Notes: generated by a model from the letters alone, not told the origin. A stretch of 64,000 nucleotides of DNA from Fictibacillus marinisediminis (GCF_023149135.1 NZ_JAIWJX010000004.1:124001-188000), one strand, 5' to 3'; positions 8,887-17,975 are shown, counted from the first letter of the stretch. Numbers and translations: made by a program.

Positions 8887-9216
8887 GTGTCACGTGAACA
8901 GTTTCAAGAATGTATTGAAGAATGTCTAGCTTGTGTGAAGGCTTGTAATCACTGCTTTAATGCCTGTTTAGGTGAAGAAAACGTAAATATGATGGCGGAA
9001 TGTATCAGACTTGATCGTGAATGTGCGGATATCTGTAGTTATGCTGCGGATGCCATGTCAAGAAACAGCCCATTCGCACAAGAGATATGCAGCCTTTGTG
9101 CACAGATCTGCGAAGCCTGTGGAAATGAGTGTAAAAAACATGATCACGACCATTGCCAGAAGTGTGCAAAAGCTTGCCTCCGTTGTGCTGAAGTCTGCCG
9201 TAAAATGGTGACCTAA
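8887..9216 (+). CDS. Four-helix-bundle copper-binding (Csp1-like) protein
   Basis: 109 residues with 19 cysteines arranged on helical spacings (C9, C13, C16, C20, C23, C27, C39, C46, C50, C68, C71, C75, C78, C82, C90, C93, C97, C100, C104) and a His cluster (KKHDHDHC). This is the pattern of the Csp/DUF326 copper-storage family, which packs Cu(I) inside a four-helix bundle; without a signal peptide it would be cytosolic. GTG start with AGGAGGG 7 nt upstream. Its neighbours (two-component system, YdhK lipoprotein) suggest a metal-stress island. Confidence 0.85.
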   Translation: MSREQFQECIEECLACVKACNHCFNACLGEENVNMMAECIRLDRECADICSYAADAMSRNSPFAQEICSLCAQICEACGNECKKHDHDHCQKCAKACLRCAEVCRKMVT

Positions 9217-9221
9217 AGGAA

Positions 9222-9250
9222 ATCTCCACTCAGTATGAGTGGAGATTTTT
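9222..9250. terminator. Bidirectional terminator
   Basis: AATCTCCACT-cagtatg-AGTGGAGATT between the convergent copper-storage and kinase genes, with T-rich sequence on the plus side. Confidence 0.75.
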
Positions 9251-10324
9251 ACTTATATGGCAACCGTATAAATACTGTAGTTCCCTGAAGCGGATCACTA
9301 GTTATCCAGATTGTTCCCCCATGAGCCTCCACAAGTTGTTTGGATATGGTCAATCCAATTCCACTTCCTCCATATTTTCGATTCCTGGATTTTTCACTTC
9401 GGTAAAACCGCTCAAACACCTTTTTGACATCCTCAGCTGGGATGCCAATACCCGTATCTTTAATGGATATATGGGCGGCATTATTTTCTGTATGCGTTGA
9501 TATAACGACACTTCCCCCGCGGGTGTAAATTTTAATGCATTCGTCAATAGGTTAATCAATACTTGAACCATACGTTTTTTGTCCAATAGCAGTTTGACAT
9601 TTGCTGGATGGGGATATGTAAGACTAACTCCTTTTTGTAAATAGGACTCTATTAGGGGTTTAATACTTTGCTGTATGACTCGATCTAAATCCTCTGGTTT
9701 TTTTTCTAGCACAAAATCTGGAGCTTCAAGGGTGGTCAATTGCTCCAAGTCCTGAACCAAAAAAATTAGACGTTCGATCTCTTCCTTAAATGAATGAAAA
9801 CGCTCAGGAGTAGCCTCAAAAATCCCATCCTCGACCGCCTCAAAATGGCTTTTAAGGGTAGCCAAAGGCGTTCGTAACTCATGGGCAATATCGCTGGTCA
9901 TGTTCTTTCGTGCAGTCTCCTGCATTTCAAGTTGGGAAGCCAATTGGTTTAATGATTGTCCCAATTCTTGCAACTCATCATTTCCCTGAGTGTTAACTCT
10001 TACATGAAGATTTCCTTTTGCCATTTTTTCCGCTGCCATCCTCATCTGTACTAACGGTCTTGATAACTCTCTTGTTACAAAATAACTAATGATGCAAACC
10101 AGTATAAAGACTCCAAGAGAGGTCCATAAAATGGAGCCAATGACGGCTCTTTCAAAATGAAGTGTTAACGGTTTTATGGCTTTAAATTCGGGAGCATCCT
10201 TTTGAAACATTGAAAAATGATGATGAACTTCCAGCATGACGATCAGACTGGCAATAACGAGGATGACAGTGGCCACCAAAATAAAAATGATCGACAAGCG
10301 AGCATGCAGTCCTTTAATCTTCAT
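9249..10324 (-). pseudogene. Sensor histidine kinase with single-base frameshift
   Basis: The intact frame (10324 down to 9350) gives two membrane helices (about 9-31 and 62-83), a HAMP region, the H-box DIAHELRTPL (H148) and the N-box start (LLTNALKFTPAG). It then leaves the family. Adding one base in the five-C tract at 9514-9518 restores a perfect ending: DTGIGIPAEDV, ERFYRSEKS, the G-box GGSGIGLTI, and a stop at 9249. The gene is therefore either a recent loss-of-function frameshift or a homopolymer error. The response regulator start overlaps by 11 nt, so the pair was one operon, probably metal- or envelope-sensing. Confidence 0.8.
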
Positions 10325-11012
10325 AAGAAGTTCCTTTAAACTTGTAACCTACACCAAAAACGGTTTGTATGTAATGGGGGTTTTTAGGGTTGCTCTCAAT
10401 TTTATGACGAAGGTTTTTAATATGCTGGTCAATCGCCCTGGTATCTCCCTCATAATCAAAGCCTAGTACTTTTTCCACGAGCTCATTCCTTGAAAACGTC
10501 CGTTTCGGATGCCTAGCAAAGACCAACAGAGTTTTATATTCATTGGGGGTCAGATTAACTTCAGTTCCCTTCAAGAACACTTCTTTCGAATTTGCATCAA
10601 TGGTTAACTCTCCGTCATTATAGGAGATTCGCTCGGCAAGCAAATCATTATCATTAGACCTTCTTAAAATGGTTTTTACCCTCATCACCAGTTCTCTTGG
10701 GCTAAAAGGTTTCGTCATATAATCATCCGCACCCAAAACTAAACCGTTAATACGCTCCTCTTCCTTCACTTTTGCGGTTAGCATTAAAATCGGAATCGAA
10801 ACCTCTTGCCTGATAAGTTGACAAACTTCTTCTCCTTTAATATCAGGTAGCATGAGATCTAAGATGACAAAATCAATGGGACTTTTCTTTATTTGTTTGA
10901 TCGCTTCTTGTCCAGTTGAGGCCTCGATCGTTTGATAACCCTCGTTACGTAGGTAAGACGAAACAACTTCAAGTAATTTTGCTTCGTCATCCACAATCAA
11001 AATCGTTTTCAT
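10314..11012 (-). CDS. OmpR-family response regulator
   Basis: 232 residues: receiver domain with D9, phospho-acceptor D52 in ILDLMLPD, T/K switch residues in LMLTAKVKEEE, then a winged-helix DNA-binding domain ending AIDQHIKNLRHKI and VFGVGYKF. Length is normal for the family. It overlaps the kinase gene. Together with the copper-storage protein and the YdhK lipoprotein, it could control a copper or envelope stress response; that is from position only. Confidence 0.9.
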   Translation of the reverse strand: MKTILIVDDEAKLLEVVSSYLRNEGYQTIEASTGQEAIKQIKKSPIDFVILDLMLPDIKGEEVCQLIRQEVSIPILMLTAKVKEEERINGLVLGADDYMTKPFSPRELVMRVKTILRRSNDNDLLAERISYNDGELTIDANSKEVFLKGTEVNLTPNEYKTLLVFARHPKRTFSRNELVEKVLGFDYEGDTRAIDQHIKNLRHKIESNPKNPHYIQTVFGVGYKFKGTSYED

Positions 11013-11154
11013 CGATCAAAATCCTTCCCAGCATCGTCTTATTTAATCCCATTATAAAGGAATAGCTAATGGAGTCCCTTATATTACACTCTTATCTTAA
11101 CTTTGCTCCATACCTTCTTTAGATGAAAGCATTCAAGTATTAAGCTTAAAAGAG

Positions 11155-11186
11155 AGAATACCATCGTAAATCAGATGGTATTCTCT
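11155..11186 (-). terminator. Terminator of the YdhK-like gene
   Basis: AATACCATC-gtaaatca-GATGGTATT perfect stem with CTCT/TTTT on the minus side. Confidence 0.7.
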
Positions 11187-11205
11187 ATAAAATGAATAAG
11201 CTTTA

Positions 11206-11760
11206 TTAAGGTTGTAACTCGCCTTCAGTTACCCATTTATGATTCGTGACTTTTTCTCCGCCCGTTGTTGTTGTGTAATCAACCATATATACCGTTGTTT
11301 TTTCAGAGGAAACAATATCAGCAGTTGCCCCTTTCATTCCCTTCATATGATTCGCATTCAGTTTCACTTCTGTTCCAGCTTTTAACGTCTTATTTCCTGC
11401 ATCCCTAATTTCCTCTTGGATGACCCATTTGTGATTTTCCACCCTTTTTCCACCAGTTGTTGGTGTATAGGAGACGACATACGCGGTTGTATCATAAGCA
11501 CCGATGATCTTTGCTTTTGCCCCTTTCATTCCTTCCATATGGCTTGCTTTAATAATTGCTTGGCTGCCTACCTCATACTTTGGATTTATTGCTTCTTTTA
11601 ACTCTTTGGGAACTTCACCTGAACCAGAATGGTTCATACCTTTATGGTTCATTTGGTTCATATCCTGTTTTTCATTTCCTTTTTCATCACTAGAACACGC
11701 ACTTAAAGTAAGTGAGAGCGCAAGCAAAATGACTACAAATAAGCTGTTCTTTATGTTCAT
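11206..11760 (-). CDS. YdhK-family (DUF1541) lipoprotein
   Basis: 184 residues: lipoprotein signal with lipobox LSAC (C22), a Met/His-rich linker (QDMNQMNHKGMNHSGSG), then two DUF1541 repeats, each with 'HMxGMKGA(K/T)A' and 'YTxTTGGxxVxNHKWV'. This family sits with copper and multidrug stress genes in Firmicutes. I start it at the ATG 7 nt after AGGAGG; upstream in-frame codons run through the promoter. Likely extracytoplasmic metal handling; exact role unknown. Confidence 0.85.
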   Translation of the reverse strand: MNIKNSLFVVILLALSLTLSACSSDEKGNEKQDMNQMNHKGMNHSGSGEVPKELKEAINPKYEVGSQAIIKASHMEGMKGAKAKIIGAYDTTAYVVSYTPTTGGKRVENHKWVIQEEIRDAGNKTLKAGTEVKLNANHMKGMKGATADIVSSEKTTVYMVDYTTTTGGEKVTNHKWVTEGELQP

Positions 11761-11894
11761 TTTATTTCCTCCTTTTAACCCATAAACCGAATATCTTTGT
11801 ACTCTAATGAGGACATTATAAAAGGAAGTTATGAAGAAGTTATGAAGAAAAGACTGAAACATACTGTGTTTCCATTAACGCCTTTTTTGAAATT

Positions 11895-12300
11895 TTAGTT
11901 AGACACATATGAAATAAGATGACCCTTTAGAAGGGCCATCTTTTTGAACTCTTTTGGCTTAGATTGTTTATTATTTATTACTTTTGATAATATCGAAAAT
12001 TTTCTTGGCTTGGTTTCAATCAACCCAGAGAATCCATCTTTACCTTGACCATTGGCATACACATTTACATCTTCACACGTTGTTCTACCTGTAAATGATC
12101 GTTTATTAAAAATTGTTTCAATGGCATCATCTACTTGCGTCGGCATCCTTAATGGATTGATTCACTTGGTCAGTTAAATCCAGATCAATGTACTTCTTCA
12201 AAGTAGTTTCCACATCCGCACCTGCTAAGATTTACGGACCATGAAGTCAGGTGTTCGTTTTGCTGTTTTAATTGCATCTGTTTTCCAATTATACTCTCCG
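11895..12300 (-). pseudogene. Decayed coding remnant, family not recognised
   Basis: A frame of 83 codons (12146 to 11895) begins MPTQVDDAIETIF, and an overlapping frame just upstream ends LKKYIDLDLTDQVNQSI. The two read like pieces of one gene broken by frameshifts. No ribosome binding site is visible. I cannot name it. Confidence 0.3.
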
Positions 12301-12396
12301 TTAGATCCTATGGAATTATATGAAGTTATTAAAAACAAAATGATAAAAACACTTTCAAATGGATATTTAACGTGTATTTTAAAAGTTAGTTCAACC

Positions 12397-12425
12397 AAAA
12401 GGACCTCTGGATAAAAGGTCTTTTG
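12397..12425 (+). terminator. Terminator-like hairpin
   Basis: AAAAGGACC/AGGTCTTTT stem in a gene-free stretch. Confidence 0.45.
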
Positions 12426-12475
12426 TAATTTACTTTCCTATCCTTGTCATTAATTCAATAATTGCTGTTAATAAA

Positions 12476-12503
12476 AATGGACCTTCTAAATAGAAGGTCC
12501 ATT
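12476..12503 (-). terminator. Terminator of the 12.5-14.7 kb operon
   Basis: AATGGACCTTCT/AGAAGGTCCATT perfect 12-bp stem with T5 on the minus side, just past the last gene of the operon. Confidence 0.8.
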
Positions 12504-12513
12504 GATGAAATTA

Positions 12514-13452
12514 TCAAATTGGTTGATAATGCAACGTCTCCTCTATTCTCGCGAGCTTTATTTGTATATCTACCTTATCACCGTGTCGATCTTTCATCAT
12601 ATTATATAAATTTTCAACTAGGATTCTTACTTCATGATCTGCTATTTCTTTAGTTAGATTTGCTGTAAGAATGATTTGTCCTCTTGTAACTTTTGTATTT
12701 TCATTTTCCATATAAAACGGCAGCTTATTAATACTAATCTCAACTTCCTCTTTTGAAAGGGAAATCACGTTAATCTCACCAATTTGACGTTTTGTTTCGT
12801 AAGTGGACCAATAGTTAATTTCCCAAACTTCTCCTTTATCATGAGCGGCTATACACGATATGTACTTATCCGGATCGAGGAATAAGCAATCATCCGTTCG
12901 AGATATGATTCCTACTTTATTTTTATCAGCTTTCGGCTTTAAATTCCTCTTTGCTCTTTCTTCCAAGATGAATTTATACGCTCCATACGTTACTATGTCT
13001 TTTTTTGTTTGAAACAGGACTTTTTCTACAGAAGAGTACTGAACAAGCAACCAGGTCTCAAACTCAGCAGTTTCACCATGAGATACAATCTGTAATAACT
13101 CATTACTAGTATATCCGTTAATAATGCTAAATGTTTGTTCTTTTAGGATTCCTTCTGTTTGCATAAAGAACTGATCTGGAAATATAGCAGTTGGATCCTG
13201 AAGAGCAGTCTTAGCGATATAAAACCCTTGGAAGAACAAATCCGTTGAGTAATTATAGAATTTTTCGCTGAATTGATCTCTATCTGGTTTCTCTTTTATA
13301 GTTTTATAGAATTTCTGTTTATAGAAGTTATAAGAATGATTGTATTCTTTGATAAATTCCTTATCTTCGTTAAAGATATTGGTAAGCTCCCTTTGAACTT
13401 CTAAGTAAAGTGCAAACTCCTCTTGATTTAAATTCTTCTTTTCTATAATCAT
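12514..13452 (-). CDS. Hypothetical cytoplasmic protein, last gene of operon
   Basis: 312 residues, no membrane segment, rich in Glu/Lys. The first half is predicted helical (QEEFALYLEVQRELTNIFNE) and the second half is beta-rich. I do not recognise it. It lies 32 nt after the lipoprotein gene in the same direction, ahead of a strong terminator, so it belongs to the same three-gene unit. Confidence 0.55.
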   Translation of the reverse strand: MIIEKKNLNQEEFALYLEVQRELTNIFNEDKEFIKEYNHSYNFYKQKFYKTIKEKPDRDQFSEKFYNYSTDLFFQGFYIAKTALQDPTAIFPDQFFMQTEGILKEQTFSIINGYTSNELLQIVSHGETAEFETWLLVQYSSVEKVLFQTKKDIVTYGAYKFILEERAKRNLKPKADKNKVGIISRTDDCLFLDPDKYISCIAAHDKGEVWEINYWSTYETKRQIGEINVISLSKEEVEISINKLPFYMENENTKVTRGQIILTANLTKEIADHEVRILVENLYNMMKDRHGDKVDIQIKLARIEETLHYQPI

Positions 13453-13484
13453 TTTTATTCTCTCCTTATATTGAAGCCTGTCAT

Positions 13485-14147
13485 TTATTTGCTTTCTATT
13501 CTAATTGGAGGAGCTGGTCTATTATTTATAAACTTCCATGTATCCTGCTCCTGAATCATTGAAATGATAAATGTTTGTGTTTTGTTTAGTGAGTCACTAA
13601 ATTCCAAGTAAAAGTAACCATCTGATGCACTTATTACAGGCTTGGTAATCTTATAATTGCTCGGTATAAAACCACTTTCTTTTATGGTTTTTTGTACTTC
13701 ATCAATAAAAGAATCCGCATCTTTATTCTTTAGAAATTTTTTGCTTATTTTACTATCTCCGTAGGACTCCAAAAACGCCCTATATTGCGCCGAATGAATG
13801 TTTTGGGTATAGAATTCAAAAAGTATCTTTCCTGTGAACTGAGCGAACTCGACAGGGTCAGAATAGGATTGTCTTTGCTTTCCCTTGTTTGCAATTTGTT
13901 CTGCCTTTTCTTTAGGTACTTCATCCACAACTTGATTAATAGGTTTTTCCATTTTCTTATATATTTCATTTTCTTTTTTGGTTTGTTCTTTTGACAATTT
14001 ATCTTTTTCATTCTCTGATAACTTTTTATGTACTTCAGCTGCTGTATGCTTGGCCAATTCTTGTTCCATTTTATTGTTAAAACATCCAGACAAAAAAGCT
14101 AAGCTGCCAATTGCAGCAATTACGATAACCCTTTTTCCGCTTTTCAT
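13485..14147 (-). CDS. Lipoprotein of unknown function
   Basis: 220 residues. Lipobox LSGC at residues 19-22, a long charged helical or coiled region (about 30-95), and a C-terminal NTF2-like part (FIDEVQKTIKESGF, YFYLEFSD, WKFINNRPAP). Conjugative elements often carry NTF2-fold channel subunits, but this is only a resemblance. It overlaps the upstream gene by 4 nt. Confidence 0.65.
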   Translation of the reverse strand: MKSGKRVIVIAAIGSLAFLSGCFNNKMEQELAKHTAAEVHKKLSENEKDKLSKEQTKKENEIYKKMEKPINQVVDEVPKEKAEQIANKGKQRQSYSDPVEFAQFTGKILFEFYTQNIHSAQYRAFLESYGDSKISKKFLKNKDADSFIDEVQKTIKESGFIPSNYKITKPVISASDGYFYLEFSDSLNKTQTFIISMIQEQDTWKFINNRPAPPIRIESK

Positions 14148-14698
14148 ATGGTCACCCTATATTTTTGGTATTGTAAATGCTTCTTATCTATCAGATTGGA
14201 AAAAAACGTACTGTGTAGTATGTTTGTTCTTTTTCTTACAGAACGGTAAAGATCTTCGGTTATCATGAGTTTTACTCCTACGGTTGATAACACTACAGGA
14301 GTATTTAAATGTGAAAACAAAGAAAAAATCAGATTCTTTTTATGTTCTTTATTTATAGTTGTTCTAATGGCGATGCCGTTTGTCATTCTTTTCCCGTATA
14401 TATTTGCCCAAAGTATAATTGAATGAAAATCGATCTGTTTACTGCTATATATTTTCTTATCACCTTCGTACCATTCTGAATACAACAATTTGAACTGATC
14501 GGTTTCTTCCTCAATGATTAATTCAGAACGATTTAATACTAATTTCCTCTCCATCCCCTTCCCTACTATCGCTCTAATGTAATCAAGCATTTCTTCATTA
14601 AACGGAAGTCTAAAAGACAATTTTCCATTTACATTCAAAAATTCACCTTCTCCCAATAAACCTGCAAGAATTATTTGAGTTAATCCAGTAGGATGCAT
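14144..14698 (-). CDS. Hypothetical protein with LAGLIDADG-like motif
   Basis: 184 residues. Near the N-terminus 'ILAGLLGEGEF' resembles the first helix and catalytic turn of LAGLIDADG homing endonucleases (LAGL-x-GEG), but it is one residue short of the canonical motif. The later segment 'HSIILWANIYGKRMTNG' fits the same fold loosely. One motif and this length would imply a homodimer. The call is tentative. It is the first gene of a three-gene operon whose leader has a nested U-tailed hairpin, with GGAGGGG right before the ATG. Confidence 0.4.
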   Translation of the reverse strand: MHPTGLTQIILAGLLGEGEFLNVNGKLSFRLPFNEEMLDYIRAIVGKGMERKLVLNRSELIIEEETDQFKLLYSEWYEGDKKIYSSKQIDFHSIILWANIYGKRMTNGIAIRTTINKEHKKNLIFSLFSHLNTPVVLSTVGVKLMITEDLYRSVRKRTNILHSTFFSNLIDKKHLQYQKYRVTI

Positions 14699-14710
14699 TT
14701 TTACCCCTCC

Positions 14711-14766
14711 AAAAAAAGCCCCTAAACAGAATCACCATCTTAAAGATGAGATTAGTTTAGGGGCTT
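14711..14766 (-). terminator. Leader hairpin/attenuator before the 14.7 kb operon
   Basis: On the minus strand, AAGCCCCTAAAC and GTTTAGGGGCTT arms (12 bp perfect) enclose an inner stem (CATCTTtAAGATG) and are followed by T7 and then directly by the ribosome binding site. Readthrough is needed to express the gene. Confidence 0.75.
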
Positions 14767-14819
14767 CCCTTTTATTTTACATTTAATTACTTATATCTTA
14801 TACGCTACTAATTGATTTA

Positions 14820-15674
14820 TCAAGAAGTAATGGAGTCTGGCTCCAGGTAGGTTATTTGTTTACATTCATTTGCGAGAATGACAGCAGATGCGGTTTCAAT
14901 CCCCATTCTACTTGCAATTTCTTCTATGGTTAATCCCTCATGGGTTAATAAATAATGAGCATATGCAAACCTAATATCATTGAGATTAAATTGAGGGACA
15001 TTAAAATTCCTAGCAATCACTCTTAAATTAGAATAGATCGTCATTTTATTAACAGGATTTAAGGTTTCATTTTCTCTTTCTTTTGTAACAAATACATATG
15101 GAGAGTCATTAAACTGTGCTTGATTGTAATATTGCAAAAAGTAATCTGATTCTATTTCATTCAAAAAGATTGTTCTCTTATGGAGTCTAATCACTAACCC
15201 TGATTTCTCATAAGAGACATCATCTTTAATGAAATGAAAATCCGATGGCCTTAACCCATAAATAGAACAAATTAATATAGCTTTTCTTAATGGTGAGTAA
15301 TCAACTCTTTCGAGTGCTTTGCTTTTCAATTCTTGAAATGCCTTATAGGACAAGATGGGTTTTTCCTCTTTTTTTACTTTGAACCTTTTTATTTTTACCA
15401 TTGGATCATAAGGGATTTTATTTATCTCCCAGAGATAGTTAAAGAAGGATTTTAATATAGAATGTATTTTATTAATGCTGCTCTCTTTAATAGTGGATTT
15501 TTTAAAATTAAAATACTCTCTAATATGATCCGCCTTTATTTCATGCAGCTCCACTGAGCGATTGTAAGTTTGATCTAGGTAAGAGAAGAAATAATCAATT
15601 TGCCGCACATTTTCGTCTATTGTAGATTCACTTTTTTTATGTTGCATTAAATACTGTGAATAACCAAATTGCAT
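14820..15674 (-). CDS. Degenerate tyrosine recombinase
   Basis: 284 residues with the layout of a phage-type integrase: an N-terminal SAM-like core-binding domain (about 1-95) and a catalytic domain with Arg-I in 'YGLRPSDF'. At Box II the usual HxxR is 'LNDIR', with Asn in place of His. The LGH motif is 'MGI', and no tyrosine stands where the nucleophile should be (the end reads 'ASAVILANECKQITYLEPD'). It is probably catalytically dead or very divergent and could act as a DNA-binding accessory. It is monocistronic; the stretch 15675-15906 holds no gene. Confidence 0.65.
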   Translation of the reverse strand: MQFGYSQYLMQHKKSESTIDENVRQIDYFFSYLDQTYNRSVELHEIKADHIREYFNFKKSTIKESSINKIHSILKSFFNYLWEINKIPYDPMVKIKRFKVKKEEKPILSYKAFQELKSKALERVDYSPLRKAILICSIYGLRPSDFHFIKDDVSYEKSGLVIRLHKRTIFLNEIESDYFLQYYNQAQFNDSPYVFVTKERENETLNPVNKMTIYSNLRVIARNFNVPQFNLNDIRFAYAHYLLTHEGLTIEEIASRMGIETASAVILANECKQITYLEPDSITS

Positions 15675-15868
15675 AACATCCCTTCCCCTCTTACAAACTT
15701 ATATATATTTTAGCATTAATTTCAGCATTATACTTTGATGTATGTTTACGTAATTTGGTAGATTTATTATAATGTGTTGGTAATTGTTTTATTTCTTAAA
15801 AATATTTTTCAGTATTATAATACTACAAGATACTGCTACGAACTAATTGAATTTATTGGACATAAAAA

Positions 15869-15898
15869 AGAACTTGTACGTTATCTTGTACAAGTTCT
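15869..15898 (-). terminator. Terminator
   Basis: AGAACTTGTAC/GTACAAGTTCT perfect 11-bp stem with T6 on the minus strand, right after the small membrane protein gene. Confidence 0.8.
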
Positions 15899-15906
15899 AA
15901 TCTCTT

Positions 15907-16017
15907 TTAATGAGAAATTATCGTAATAAACAAGGCTATTGTTAAGTTAACAACCGCTAATCCTACAATAGTTTTATCCATTCTCTTTTGTACTTGCTGG
16001 CTAAAATAACCTAACAT
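15907..16017 (-). CDS. 36-residue single-pass membrane peptide
   Basis: ATG preceded by GAGGG at 7 nt. The product has a basic start (SQQVQKRMDK), one hydrophobic helix (TIVGLAVVNLTIALFITII) and a stop right before a strong terminator. Start signal, helix and terminator together support a real gene. Role unknown; holin-like, toxin-like or regulatory peptides look like this. Confidence 0.55.
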   Translation of the reverse strand: MLGYFSQQVQKRMDKTIVGLAVVNLTIALFITIISH

Positions 16018-16128
16018 AATATCCCTCACTTTTTTAATTTTACATTTTTTTGCAGTTTATATTAGGATGAGATATATCACAAGTTTTTTTTCGATAAAAT
16101 AAATCAGGCACCATGGTGAGTGTCGTTT

Positions 16129-16932
16129 TTATTCATATTCTTTTTTTAGTTTCTCCTCGAAGTTCGAATCTATATATCTTCTAATAAACAGCTCTTTTTT
16201 ATATAGATCCTCCTCTACCTTAAAGAATCCAACTTTTTTAGTTCTCTCAGACTCAGGCTCTTCTTTCCACTTCTGCTCCGCCTCATCTTTTAATAGAGTT
16301 TCTATACGCTTGATTGTTATAATTTGCTCCAAGCGGTTCTCCCTCTCTTTAGACGGATCATTTAAATTAGTTATCAAAGTCTTTAAACCTTTCAAATCTT
16401 GTAGATCATTTTTTACAGTAGCAATGTCATTTGTTAGGTTCTCCGCTGCAGGTAATTGCGCGGGTTTATTATCCACTTTCTCTTCTATTGATTTGAATCT
16501 AGTCTCCATATATTGAATCATGTTTTTAAATAACTCTTGATTTGATTCTTGTAACTTCTCTAATGTAGTTTCATTCATGGTTGCTATTTCATTACTGGTT
16601 GGTCTGCTTTGTGTGTAATTCGGTTGATTTTGTACACTTTTTCTAAATGTCGTAAATATCTTTCGTATAGCGTTAAAGTTTAGTCCCTCTTCTTTGAGAT
16701 CAGCTATCTTTCTAAGCTGGTCAATATCGTCTTGGGTATAATACCTGTTCTGATTGGAATCCCTATTAATTCTAAGGATCCCCTCCATCTCTTTTTCCCA
16801 TTTCCTGATTGTACTAGTTGATAGTTCTAATTTTTCAGCTACTTCCTTAACAGTATATATTTGTTCGTTATAACTTTCCTCTACTCTATCATTCTGCATT
16901 TCATCAATATGTATATCTCTTCGATCGCTCAT
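16129..16932 (-). CDS. MerR-like DNA-binding protein (DUF3967 type)
   Basis: 267 residues. The N-terminal MerR winged helix is clear ('YTVKEVAEKLELSTSTIRKWEKE', 'RYYTQDDIDQLRKIADLKEEG'). A long coiled-coil region (about 115-215) follows, and the C-terminus is short and charged (EKVGFFKVEEDLYKKELFIRR). This is the plan of DUF3967 proteins of large Bacillus plasmids and is comparable to RacA-type DNA organisers. It is divergent from parM across the 226-bp repeats, so a role in partition or centromere control is likely but inferred. AGGAGG precedes the ATG by 7 nt. Confidence 0.7.
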   Translation of the reverse strand: MSDRRDIHIDEMQNDRVEESYNEQIYTVKEVAEKLELSTSTIRKWEKEMEGILRINRDSNQNRYYTQDDIDQLRKIADLKEEGLNFNAIRKIFTTFRKSVQNQPNYTQSRPTSNEIATMNETTLEKLQESNQELFKNMIQYMETRFKSIEEKVDNKPAQLPAAENLTNDIATVKNDLQDLKGLKTLITNLNDPSKERENRLEQIITIKRIETLLKDEAEQKWKEEPESERTKKVGFFKVEEDLYKKELFIRRYIDSNFEEKLKKEYE

Positions 16933-17167
16933 TTTCTAACCTCCTCAAGGTTGTTAGCAGCTAATAACCTAATTATACCATGAAATACAAGGGCTTGTAT
17001 GCATTTAAACAATACCCTATCGTCTCTATTACAATCCCCTCTTTCATAAAAAACAATTAAATTACTAACCTTTTATACTTCGCATTACAACAGCTTATTA
17101 ATCATTAAATGAACCCTTTTATCTTGTAGTCCAATACCCTTTACCACACCTTACAACTAGATTGTAT

Positions 17168-17838
17168 GGATCATCCAGGGTTCAGGAGAAATCAATCTTT
17201 TACATTCAAAAATCAAGGCCTTCCACAATCAAAAACAAGGTATCACTTCATACGTTGCACATTCTAATCCAACGTATTTTTATTTAGTGTATAATCTATT
17301 AGATGTGGAAAGTTAACGTATTAGTTTTTGCGTGACAACGCATTGGATTTCTACTAACAAGGAGGTTGTACGATCCATACAACCTTTTTGCACGGATCAT
17401 CCGGAGTTCAGGTAAAACAATCCTTTATACTCAAAAAAACAAGGCTTTCCACAATAAGAAACAAGGTATCACTTCATACGTTGTACATTCTAATCCAATG
17501 TATTTTTATTAAGCGTATAATTCGTTAGATAACAAAAGATAATGTTTTAGTTTTCACGTAACAACGCGTTGGATAGTCGCTAGCAAGGGGGTTATACAAT
17601 TCATACAACCCGTTTGCATGGATCAGTCAAGGTTCAGGTAAAACAATCTTTTATATTCAAAAAACAAGGCCTTCCACAATAAAAAATAAGGTATCGTTTA
17701 ATACATTGCACATTCTAATCCAATGTGTTTTTATTAATCGTATAATTCGTTAGATTTGAAAAGTTAATGCCTTAGTTTTCGTAAAACAATGCGTTGGATT
17801 ATCGCTAACAGTGGGGTTGTACGATTCATACAACCCCA
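17168..17838. repeat. Three 226-bp tandem repeats, likely centromere (parC)
   Basis: Unit starts at 17168, 17394 and 17620 are exactly 226 bp apart. Shared blocks in each unit include GGATCA(T/G)(C/T)C..GTTCAGG, 'AAGGC(C/T)TTCCACAAT', 'ACATTCTAATCCAA', 'GTATAAT(C/T)(C/T)', and a closing inverted repeat of the form GTTGTA...TACAACC. Units differ by scattered substitutions. They sit just upstream of parM. Actin-type partition systems use iterated sites here as the ParR-binding centromere. The stretch 16933-17167 has AT-rich, pyrimidine-skewed DNA without a gene. Confidence 0.75.
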
Positions 17839-17849
17839 ATACTACACCA

Positions 17850-17889
17850 TATTATTTACCAAAGGTATACCTTTGGTAAATAATATATA
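17850..17889. promoter_or_regulatory. Long perfect palindrome, probable operator before parM
   Basis: ATATTATTTACCAAAGGTA is followed directly by its reverse complement, giving a palindrome of about 38 bp centred near 17870. The half-site word ACCAAAGGTATA recurs at about 21201. The position between repeats and parM suggests autoregulation by ParR or the MerR-like protein. Confidence 0.6.
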
Positions 17890-17975
17890 AACCTTGTATT
17901 TATCTTTTGTAGACAACCTAGTAATAATAGGTTAATATGAGAAAAGAAATTACTTTCTATAGGGGAGGAATTACA

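Noticed and set aside
11416..11785. Plus-strand frames opposite the YdhK-like lipoprotein
   Set aside because: They are the reverse reading of a clearly recognised gene, with no start signals of their own.
17168..17838. Tandem 226-bp repeats considered as duplicated gene or mobile element
   Set aside because: No open frame is shared between units and no transposase or terminal repeats are present; the position before parM fits a centromere better.
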